Source of the DNA: Flavobacteriaceae bacterium
Lineage (GTDB): Bacteria > Bacteroidota > Bacteroidia > Flavobacteriales > Flavobacteriaceae
Direction: 5' to 3'
Assembly (NCBI GenBank): GCA_947453885.1
Contig: CANGIF010000022.1
Span: 1-51,502, forward strand
DNA: 51,502 bases
Under the pieces are notes generated by a model that searched no databases, was not told the origin of the DNA, and was given only the letters and a program-made list of their open reading frames with translations. A program made the position numbers and the translations under genes. The stretch's first letter is position 1, and each line of letters opens with the position of its first letter. Positions 45,001 through 51,502 of the stretch are shown here, in pieces.

Positions 45001-48000
45001 GGCTATTTCAGGAACGACCGCTTTATGTTCAGGAACAGGAAGCAACATTACTTTTACAGGTACCCCAAATGCCGTGGTAACCTATACAGTAAATACAGGC
45101 GCAAATCAAACGATCACCCTAAGTGCAACAGGTACAGCAACCTTACCAACAGGGAATTTAACAGCAACGACTACTTACGAATTAGTGAGTGTATTAAATA
45201 CAACCACAAATTGCACCCAAACACAAACAGGCACAGCAGTAGTAACGGTAAACCCCTTGCCAACAGTGGCTATTTCAGGAACGACCGCTTTATGTTCAGG
45301 AATAGGTACCAACATTACCTTTACAGGCACCCCAAATGCCGTGGTAACCTATACAGTAAATACAGGCGCAAATCAAACGATACCCCTAAGTGCAACAGGT
45401 ACAGCAACCCTAGCAACAGGGAATTTAACAGCAACCACTACTTATAATTTAGTAAGTGTGTTAAATACCACCACAGCCTGTACGCAAACACAATTAGGCA
45501 CAGCAACGGTAACGGTAAATCCCTTGCCAACAGTAGTTATTTCAGGAACGACCGCTATTTGTTCAGGCACAGGCACTAACATCACGTTTACAGGTACCCC
45601 AAATGCCACAGTGACTTACACCGCAAACGGAACAGCAGCCACAATAAGTCTAGACGCAGCAGGTACAGCAACCCTGCCAACAGGGAATTTAACAGCAACG
45701 ACCACTTATGCGTTGACCAATGTTAGTTTAGCAGCCACAACCTGTGCACAAACGCAAACAGGCACAGCAGTAGTAACAGTAAATCCCTTGCCAACAGTAG
45801 CTATTTCAGGAACGACCGCTTTATGTTCAGGAACAGGAAGCAACATTACTTTTACAGGTACCCCAAATGCCGTGGTAACCTATACAGTAAATACAGGCGC
45901 AAATCAAACGATCACCCTAAGTGCAGCAGGTACAGCAACCTTACCAACAGGGAATTTAACAGCCACAACCATTTACGATTTAATAAGTGTGTTAAATACA
46001 ACTACAACCTGTACGCAAACACAATTAGGCACAGCAACGGTAACGGTAAACCCATTACCAACAGTAGCGATTTCAGGCACCACCGCTATTTGTTCAGGCA
46101 CAGGCACTAACATCACGTTTACAGGTACCCCAAATGCCACAGTATCTTACACCACAAATGGCACAGTTGCACCACCACTGACATTGGATCCATCAGGTTC
46201 AGCAGTACTACCAACGGGTAATTTAACAGCAACGACCACTTATGCGTTGACCAACGTAAGTTTAGCAGCCACAACCTGCGCACAAATCCAAATAGGTACA
46301 GCAGTAGTAACGGTAAATCCCTTGCCAACAGTAGCTATTTCAGGCACCACCGGTATTTGTTATAATACAGGCACGAACATTACGTTTACGGGTACCCCAA
46401 ATGCAGTGGCCACCTATACAGTAAATACAGGCGCAAATCAAACAATAAACCTAGACGCAGCAGGTTCGGCAACATTACCAACAGGTAATTTAATAGCCAC
46501 AACTATTTACGATTTAATAAGTGTGTTAAATACCACCACAGCCTGTACGCAAACACAATTAGGCACAGCAACGGTAACGGTAAACCCATTGCCAACAGTA
46601 GCTATTTCAGGCACCACCGCTATTTGTTCAGGTACCAGCACCAACATTACCTTTACAGGCACCCCAAATGCAGTAGTAACCTATACGGTGAATACAGGTG
46701 CAAATCAAACGATATCCCTAAGCGCTGCAGGAACAGCAACCTTACCAACAGGTAACTTAACAGCAACCACCACTTACAATTTAGTAAGTGTATTAAATAC
46801 AACCACTACCTGTACACAAACGCAATTAGGAACCGCCACCATCACAATCTACCCTCTACCCAATGCATCAATAGCCGGAAGTACCTCGGTATGTTCAGGC
46901 ACAGGCACCACCATCACGTTTAACGGTACCCCAGGAGCAACAGTTAACTACACAGCCAACACAGTTGCAGCAAGCATTACCTTAGATGCCCAAGGCGCAG
47001 CAGTAGTAAGTACCGGTAATTTAACCGCAACCACCAGTTATGCATTAGTAAGTGTGAGCAATCCCGTTACAGGATGCAGCCAACCCCAAACAGGTACAGC
47101 TCTAGTTACAGTAATAGTAGCTGCTGTAATAAACACCCCAACAGCATTACAAATATGCGATGACAACAACGATGGTTTCAGTATTTTTGACCTACATATC
47201 AAAGACAATGAAATAACAGGGGGACAAGCAGGCTTACAAGTAAGCTACTACGAAACCCCAACGGATGCCCAATTTGGTAGTAATGCAATAGTAAGCAACC
47301 CTTATCACAATATTGTATCGTGGAGCCAACCGATTTACGTAAGTGTTTACAACCCACTAGACCCAAGTTGTAAAACCCTAACAAGCTTACAACTTGTAGT
47401 AAACCCACGTCCAATGGCCAATCCAACCATTACCGATTACAAACTGTGCGACACCAATGGCGACGGTGTAGAAGGATTTGATTTGACTACCAAAACAGCA
47501 GAGATTTTAAACACCCAAACAGGTGTAGCAGTTACCTATTATACAACCCAAGTAAATGCCACAACAGGCAGTAGCGCAATAAACACAGCATTTCTTTATG
47601 TAGCAGCCAGTAGCACACTATGGGTACGTTTAGAAAACACCCTTACCCATTGCTACAGCGTAAGCAGCTTTAACCTAGTTGTAAACCCATTGCCAATGGC
47701 TATTCAGCCTCCAACGATGAATTTGTGTAGCGCAGTAGGGGTAACCACAGCAGTATTTGATCTAACAGCCAATAATTCAATAATAACAACAGGAGTAGGC
47801 GGTGTAACAGTGACGGATTATGCAACCCTAAGTGATGCACAAGCGCAACAAAATCCTTTACCATCACTTTATACCAATACAACCAACCCACAAACCATTA
47901 TTGTGGTAGTAACCAATACAACCACAGGATGTAGCCAATCAACCACCTTGCAGTTACAAGTAACCCAAGGGCCAACGGTAAACACCCCAAGCCCTATAAA

Positions 48001-51000
48001 CTATTGCGATCCAAACAACGACGGTTTTGGTATTTTTGATTTAACCAGTGTCAACACGCAAATAATGGGAGGAGTGGTTCCATCAAGCATACAGATAAAA
48101 TACTATGAAACCAATACAGACGCACAAAGCAACACCAGCGCTATATCCAATCCAACCGCTTATCCAAACATAGTATCTGGAAGCCAAACGCTTTATGTAG
48201 GTGTACACAACCTATTGTCAGGCTGTTGGAGTTATGTAACCTTACAATTAAATGTAAATGCAAGCCCACAAGGAGTAGCAACAATTCAATTAGAAGCCTG
48301 TTCAGGCAACACGCCAGGCGTATCCGTGTTTGACTTAACCCAAGCCGCTAGCGGAATATTAGGTAGCCTAGACCCTACACAAAACACGTTAACGTACTAC
48401 GTTTTAGAAAGTGATGCGCAAGCAGGCGTTAATGCACTGCCACTAGCAAGCATCACGAGTTATACCTCTGTTACAACCACTATCTACGTTCGGATAGAGA
48501 ATAACAGCACCCATTGTATTGATGTTGTACCATTAAAATTAGTTGTAAACGGCTTGCCAAGCGTACCTTTCCCAGTACCGTCTTATACCCTTTGTGATGC
48601 AAACAATCCAGGAGACGAGCAAGAACAATTTGATTTAAGCTCTCAAATTCCAGCCATAATAGGCAACCAAACAGGAGTAGTTGTAAGCTTTCATTTAACA
48701 CTAGCAGAGGCAACACAAGGCATCAATCCGTTACCAATGTTGTACATTAATACTTTACCAAATCCACAAACCCTGTTTGTTAGAGTAGAGAACACCACCA
48801 CCCACTGTTATGTAACCACCATTATGGACATACGAGTAGAACCGCTACCCTTTCCAATACCTCAAGCAGGCCCTATCAAACAATGTGATGCAGACGGAAC
48901 AGCCGATGGCGTGACCAATTTTAATTTAGACGCACTAGTACCTGACATGCTTCAAGGAGTACAGAACAGCGTTATTACGTTTTACGAAAGCTTAGCAGAT
49001 GCACAAAGTCACAGCAATCCAATAGCAACAACCAACCCTTATAGTAATGTTAATAGTCCATGGAGTCAAACCATTTATGTACGAGACGAGAACACACTAA
49101 CCCATTGTTTTAGTGTTACCACTATTCAATTAGAGGTAAACCCAACCCCAATAGTACCACCAGCAACCGTGCTGCCGGATTTAACACAATGCGACCAAGA
49201 TGTGAACCCATTCAATGGTTTCACCAGTTTTGATTTAACCGTTCAAAATCCACTACTACTTGGCGTACAAACAGGGACAGGTCCTTTTGTAATTACCTAT
49301 CACACGAGTGTAAACCAGGCTCAAAATGGTACAGGCCCCATTGTTCCAGCAAGTGCCTTTACCAATACAAGTAACCCACAAACAATTTGGGTGCGCATAG
49401 TAGATAGCAGTACAATAGGATTATGTGCCTCGGTAGGAAGTTTCCAATTAATAGTAAACAAACCCTTGCAGTTGACCCCACCAACACCACTAGCTTTATG
49501 TGACGATGGAGCTACAACAACAATACCAACAAGAGAATTTGATATTACGGTAAAGAACAATCAAATACTAGGAGCGAATGCAGCCTTAGGCTACACTATA
49601 AGCTACTACCCAAGTTTAGCAGATGCGCAAGCCGCAATGACAGATCCAACTATCTTACCAATAGCAGATCCGGCTCACTACACCAATGTTAGCAATGCAC
49701 AAACATTAGGCGTAGTGGTAACCAGTCCAGCAGGCTGTAAAAGCTACACTATTTTAGACCTACGCGTGTTGCCATTGCCACTACCGATGACCACCAATAT
49801 ACCGGACATTGTTAGGTGTGATGTTGTAAACGCACCAAATTTAACAGAGTTAATAGATTTAACCCAAAACCAAACCTATATTGCCAACAACGATCCCAAC
49901 CTGAGTTTTGCATACTTTACCACACAAGCCGATGCAGAGAGCAATACCAACGCCATTGCCAACCCTACAGCTTACGAGACAGGTACAGGTACCATCTACA
50001 TCCGGGTGATGAATAGCTATGTAGGTCTATACGGCAACTGTTATGTATTGGCTCAAGAGCAAATACGCATAAACCCATTACCAATAGTACAGAATACCTC
50101 ATATTACCAATGTGAGACTGATAACAACCAACAAGAAGTGTTTGATCTAACAAGTCAAATACCAATTTTGTTAGATACTGTCAACACAGGACAAGACACT
50201 ATAAATTATACTGTAGCTTTTTACACTAGTCAAACAGATGCACAGTCAGGAACAAATGCCATAGGAAGTCCAAGTAATTACACCAACACCAGCAACCCAC
50301 AAATGCTCTATGTAGCGGTTACCAACAACCTTACAGGTTGTGTGAATATATCGCTTCTGTCTATAAAAGTGGAACAAGCAGCAGTTATCAGCACTGCGCC
50401 AAGCGCTTTATTAACATGTGATGATGATGCAACCAACGATGGAATACACGTGTTTGATTTGACAACTACCGTTCAAGTTCAAGTCTTGGGTGCTTTGCCA
50501 AATCCAAATTATACCATTGCTTATTTCTACACACAACCCTACATGACAAGCAACACCAATCCAGGAGCAGTTCAGGTACAAGACCCAACACACTACAGCA
50601 ATCAAGTAGCAGAGGACGATACCTTATGGGTAGTGGTAACCAATACGGCAACCGCAGCACCGTGTAGAGCAATAGTGTCGGTACCAGTACATGTAGAAAA
50701 GAAAGCAACACCATTTATAACCACAACAAGTGGAAGCAACACCTTGTGTGTAGAGTGGGGAAGTAACCTCTTGATGAATGGATTAACGCTAGATAGTGGT
50801 ATATCAGGAGCCAATTACACCTACATTTGGTTTTTAGACGGCGTAGCTCTTCCAGGAGCAACAAGTGCCACGTATTCAATAACAACAAACGCGCCAGGGA
50901 ATTATACTGTACAAGTGATTAGTACAACAGCCTTAGGTTGTCCATCCGCTATTTCAAATGTGTTTACAGTAGTAACCTCAGGCCCAGCAGTAGCCATTGG

Positions 51001-51487
51001 TTCGGGATACATTGTAACGGAAGCCTTTATAGATCAAACCATAATCATCAATGTGGAAGGATATGGATCGGGTAGCTACCAATACAGTTTGGACGACGGT
51101 CCATTTCAAAGCAGTCCCGTTTTTAATAACGTGTTTTATGGAGAACATACCGTTGTGGTACACGACACCAAAGGGACTACAAGTTGTGGGGATTTAACGA
51201 TAACTCCAGTTCAAACTATAGATTATCCACATTATTTTACACCAAACGGTGATGGTATACAAGACACTTGGAATATTCCAGGATTAAACAGTCAAGTTGA
51301 TTCTAAAATATTTATCTTTGATAGAAATGGTAAGCTTTTAAAAGAAATCAGCCCTGCAGGTGATGGTTGGAACGGAATGTATAACGGTAATATGATGCCT
51401 TCTTCTGATTATTGGTTTACCGTAGAATACAAAAATCAAAATCAAGAAGCAAAGGTCTTTAAAGCGCACTTTGCTCTCAAAAGATAG
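42092..51487 (+). CDS. Giant T9SS-secreted repeat protein, adhesin-like
   Basis: The 3131-residue protein starts with a signal peptide (MKKQFYFIFFVILSLQNIFG). An N-terminal domain (about 25-175) has paired cysteines and looks like the jellyroll domain that opens many T9SS cargo proteins. Ig/PKD-like modules follow (about 185-436), then 14 tandem modules of about 89 residues (437-1677). Next are 12 modules of about 95 residues opening with C-D-x-N-x-D-G-like loops and FDL (about 1689-2870). An Ig domain (about 2875-2960), an SprB-like YQYSLDDGPFQSS segment, and a type B T9SS sorting domain (3044-3131: FTPNGDGIQDTW, WNGMYNG) end the protein. It is probably cell-surface attached or released, working in adhesion, gliding or biofilm. 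Confidence 0.93.
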   Translation: MKKQFYFIFFVILSLQNIFGQANTPAANCANANPACAGGGFSYPNVHNSSSAETNTGINYSCLASQPDPNWFYLQIDHSGTLNFHIEQSSTQGGAANIDVDYICWGPFTSPTCGLALNGNIVGCSFSAASTENFTITNAVSGQYYMLLVTNYSNNAGYISISQTNYTNPNVPPPTGTGNTNCNIVCPLAIGPPVTICPGQSVNLTASVSAGTTYNWTSTVTGLTLPHTQTITVNQPGTYTVAVVKPGCVYSPASTTVSVSVAAPINTSPPALIVCNNLTFNLNNESAAILNGLDPSVYDIAYYHTASDASLGANPITNPTTYPGTNNEVIYAGVVDNSASGGGCTTTTSFVLQFKVCTLTANNSGPICQNGTFNLTASNPTAGYTYSWTGPNGFTSIVQNPTNVPAPTGAGPYVYTVTATGTPVLTATTTVVVNPLPTATISGTTAVCSGSGTNITFTGTANSVVTYTVNSGSNQTITLNGSGSATLPTGNLTTSTNYNLVSVLNPTTTCTQLVSGLATVTVTPSPTASILGTTTLCKGTGTNITFNGTPNAVVTYTVNSGTNQTITLSAAGTAVLPTGNLNSITIYTLISVTLGTCSQSQLGTATVTVNTLPSATIAGSTAVCSGTGATITFLGTSNAVVSYTVNNGSVATITLDATGVATLPTGNLTATTVYSLVSVLLNSTTCTQTQNGTATVTINPFPTATVAGTSTICSGTSSNFTFTGTPNAVVTYTINNGVNQAITLSNTGTATLSSGTVSTTTTCSLVSVTNPTTTCSQTQIGSAILSINTPLSVIISGTTAICSGTGTNITFTGTPNAVVTYTVNTGANQTITLSAAGIATLATGNLTATTTYNLVSMLNTTTACTQTQLGTATVTVNPLPTATISGTTSLCSGTGTNITFTGTPNATVTYTANGTATTISLDATGSATLATGNLTITTTYALTNVSLAATTCAQTQIGTAVVTVNPLPTVAISGTTALCSGTGSNITFTGTPNAVVTYTVNTGANQTITLSATGTATLPTGNLTATTTYELVSVLNTTTNCTQTQTGTAVVTVNPLPTVAISGTTALCSGIGTNITFTGTPNAVVTYTVNTGANQTIPLSATGTATLATGNLTATTTYNLVSVLNTTTACTQTQLGTATVTVNPLPTVVISGTTAICSGTGTNITFTGTPNATVTYTANGTAATISLDAAGTATLPTGNLTATTTYALTNVSLAATTCAQTQTGTAVVTVNPLPTVAISGTTALCSGTGSNITFTGTPNAVVTYTVNTGANQTITLSAAGTATLPTGNLTATTIYDLISVLNTTTTCTQTQLGTATVTVNPLPTVAISGTTAICSGTGTNITFTGTPNATVSYTTNGTVAPPLTLDPSGSAVLPTGNLTATTTYALTNVSLAATTCAQIQIGTAVVTVNPLPTVAISGTTGICYNTGTNITFTGTPNAVATYTVNTGANQTINLDAAGSATLPTGNLIATTIYDLISVLNTTTACTQTQLGTATVTVNPLPTVAISGTTAICSGTSTNITFTGTPNAVVTYTVNTGANQTISLSAAGTATLPTGNLTATTTYNLVSVLNTTTTCTQTQLGTATITIYPLPNASIAGSTSVCSGTGTTITFNGTPGATVNYTANTVAASITLDAQGAAVVSTGNLTATTSYALVSVSNPVTGCSQPQTGTALVTVIVAAVINTPTALQICDDNNDGFSIFDLHIKDNEITGGQAGLQVSYYETPTDAQFGSNAIVSNPYHNIVSWSQPIYVSVYNPLDPSCKTLTSLQLVVNPRPMANPTITDYKLCDTNGDGVEGFDLTTKTAEILNTQTGVAVTYYTTQVNATTGSSAINTAFLYVAASSTLWVRLENTLTHCYSVSSFNLVVNPLPMAIQPPTMNLCSAVGVTTAVFDLTANNSIITTGVGGVTVTDYATLSDAQAQQNPLPSLYTNTTNPQTIIVVVTNTTTGCSQSTTLQLQVTQGPTVNTPSPINYCDPNNDGFGIFDLTSVNTQIMGGVVPSSIQIKYYETNTDAQSNTSAISNPTAYPNIVSGSQTLYVGVHNLLSGCWSYVTLQLNVNASPQGVATIQLEACSGNTPGVSVFDLTQAASGILGSLDPTQNTLTYYVLESDAQAGVNALPLASITSYTSVTTTIYVRIENNSTHCIDVVPLKLVVNGLPSVPFPVPSYTLCDANNPGDEQEQFDLSSQIPAIIGNQTGVVVSFHLTLAEATQGINPLPMLYINTLPNPQTLFVRVENTTTHCYVTTIMDIRVEPLPFPIPQAGPIKQCDADGTADGVTNFNLDALVPDMLQGVQNSVITFYESLADAQSHSNPIATTNPYSNVNSPWSQTIYVRDENTLTHCFSVTTIQLEVNPTPIVPPATVLPDLTQCDQDVNPFNGFTSFDLTVQNPLLLGVQTGTGPFVITYHTSVNQAQNGTGPIVPASAFTNTSNPQTIWVRIVDSSTIGLCASVGSFQLIVNKPLQLTPPTPLALCDDGATTTIPTREFDITVKNNQILGANAALGYTISYYPSLADAQAAMTDPTILPIADPAHYTNVSNAQTLGVVVTSPAGCKSYTILDLRVLPLPLPMTTNIPDIVRCDVVNAPNLTELIDLTQNQTYIANNDPNLSFAYFTTQADAESNTNAIANPTAYETGTGTIYIRVMNSYVGLYGNCYVLAQEQIRINPLPIVQNTSYYQCETDNNQQEVFDLTSQIPILLDTVNTGQDTINYTVAFYTSQTDAQSGTNAIGSPSNYTNTSNPQMLYVAVTNNLTGCVNISLLSIKVEQAAVISTAPSALLTCDDDATNDGIHVFDLTTTVQVQVLGALPNPNYTIAYFYTQPYMTSNTNPGAVQVQDPTHYSNQVAEDDTLWVVVTNTATAAPCRAIVSVPVHVEKKATPFITTTSGSNTLCVEWGSNLLMNGLTLDSGISGANYTYIWFLDGVALPGATSATYSITTNAPGNYTVQVISTTALGCPSAISNVFTVVTSGPAVAIGSGYIVTEAFIDQTIIINVEGYGSGSYQYSLDDGPFQSSPVFNNVFYGEHTVVVHDTKGTTSCGDLTITPVQTIDYPHYFTPNGDGIQDTWNIPGLNSQVDSKIFIFDRNGKLLKEISPAGDGWNGMYNGNMMPSSDYWFTVEYKNQNQEAKVFKAHFALKR
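43400..47122 (+). repeat. Fourteen tandem Ig-like modules (about 267 bp each)
   Basis: Each module runs from a Pro-Thr start (PTVAISGTTAICSGTGTNIT) through FTGTPNA and LPTGNL to TVTVNPL, with one Cys near the start and one near the end. Two sequence types alternate: A (YTVNTGANQTI ... NLVSVLNTTT) and B (YTANGTA ... ALTNVSLAATTCAQ). Modules 1-4 are diverged, 5-13 nearly identical in DNA, 14 diverged. Residues 437-1677. Confidence 0.9.
44462..46057 (+). repeat. 798-bp tandem segmental duplication inside the module array
   Basis: Modules 5-6-7 (A-B-A, 44462-45259) and 8-9-10 (A-B-A, 45260-46057) start at offsets of exactly 798 bp (44462/45260, 44729/45527, 44993/45791) with only scattered substitutions. 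The copies are joined without a gap. Confidence 0.85.
47123..50704 (+). repeat. Twelve Asp-rich modules with Ca-loop-like motifs
   Basis: Successive modules begin with CDDNNDGFSIFDL, CDTNGDGVEGFDL, CDPNNDGFGIFDL, CDADGTADGVTNFNL, CDDDATNDGIHVFDL and similar, followed by YY/FY-x-x-xxDA (for example SYYETPTDAQ) and a Q-T-I/L-Y/W-V-x-V strand. They are more diverged in DNA than the first array. The first Asp-rich motif starts at 47156. Confidence 0.8.
51221..51484 (+). other. T9SS type B C-terminal sorting domain
   Basis: Residues 3044-3131 (DYPHYFTPNGDGIQDTWNI through FKAHFALKR) match the gliding-motility-associated (type B) sorting domain that directs proteins through the type IX secretion system. 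Confidence 0.93.
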
Positions 51488-51489
51488 GA

Positions 51490-51502
51490 ATGAAATTTAA
51501 AA
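51490..51502 (+). CDS. Probable start of the next gene (cut by window end)
   Basis: An ATG at 51490, two bases after the giant gene's TAG, begins MKFK before the window ends. Giant type B cargo genes are commonly followed by a PorP/SprF-family outer membrane partner, so that is the likely identity, but four codons cannot show it. Confidence 0.4.

Noticed and set aside
44494..46110. Overlapping plus-strand open frames rich in Arg, His and Tyr within the repeat array
   Set aside because: They are out-of-frame readings of the repeats and recur with the module period; no start context or family resemblance.
43400..47122. CRISPR-like or intergenic repeat array
   Set aside because: The repeats are about 267 bp, in one continuous reading frame and encode Ig-like modules; there are no unique spacers.
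1..51502. tRNA, rRNA, phage, integrase or insertion sequence
   Set aside because: No tRNA-like cloverleaf with CCA-type end, rRNA core sequence, transposase or integrase motif, or terminal inverted repeat pair was recognised on reading; a tRNAscan and ISfinder search would settle it.

Overview
This 51.5 kb window is chromosomal DNA from a member of Bacteroidota, almost certainly a Flavobacteriaceae species close to Flavobacterium. The signs are AT-rich DNA, many start sites preceded by a TAnnTTTG -7 element instead of an E. coli-type -10, A-rich leaders rather than strong Shine-Dalgarno sites, a protein ending in a type IX secretion (T9SS) type B sorting domain, and the order parA-parB-DUF5683-dapB-lepB-wbqC. 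I saw no rRNA, tRNA, CRISPR array, prophage or intact insertion sequence.

Layout. Positions 1-9.2 kb hold a 23S rRNA pseudouridine synthase (rluF), a Kup potassium transporter, a secreted Asn/Pro/Arg-rich protein, a secreted BNR-repeat protein, a secreted M1 metallopeptidase, and a PPK2 polyphosphate kinase overlapping a small membrane protein gene. Positions 9.3-11.5 kb hold a DJ-1/PfpI protein, a possible 38-residue ORF, a long gene-poor stretch and an SRPBCC protein. Positions 11.6-18.8 kb are mostly plus-strand housekeeping genes: tgt, an LptF/G permease, an EamA transporter, accA, dnaB and a secreted protein whose family is often labelled 'asparagine synthetase B'. Positions 18.9-29.3 kb are minus-strand: wbqC, lepB, dapB, DUF5683, parB, parA, a dienoyl-CoA-reductase-like SDR, oxyR, an exported VOC protein, and a lipid A-type pair (EptA-like phosphoethanolamine transferase and PAP2 phosphatase). 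Positions 29.7-40.9 kb are plus-strand: an exported unknown protein, topoisomerase IV parE-parC with a conserved unknown gene, then a secreted PIG-L deacetylase, a 34-residue membrane microprotein and a sodium:solute symporter. Positions 40.9-42.1 kb contain gene remnants. Positions 42.1-51.5 kb are one giant T9SS substrate of 3131 residues.

How the parts fit. Much of the window concerns the cell envelope: lipopolysaccharide export (LptF/G), lipid A head-group editing, signal peptidase, T9SS cargo and secreted hydrolases. The rest covers chromosome segregation and topology (ParAB, topoisomerase IV, DnaB) and core metabolism (AccA, DapB, Tgt).

The most notable items are: the giant adhesin-like protein, with 14 Ig-like modules that include a 798-bp tandem segmental duplication and 12 further Asp-rich modules; the tightly packed deacetylase-microprotein-symporter operon; the 'asparagine synthetase B' look-alike that lacks asparagine synthetase motifs; a Tgt without its zinc cysteines; and a signal peptidase fused to a DUF5684-like membrane domain. 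All family assignments come from reading motifs by eye; no database search was run.
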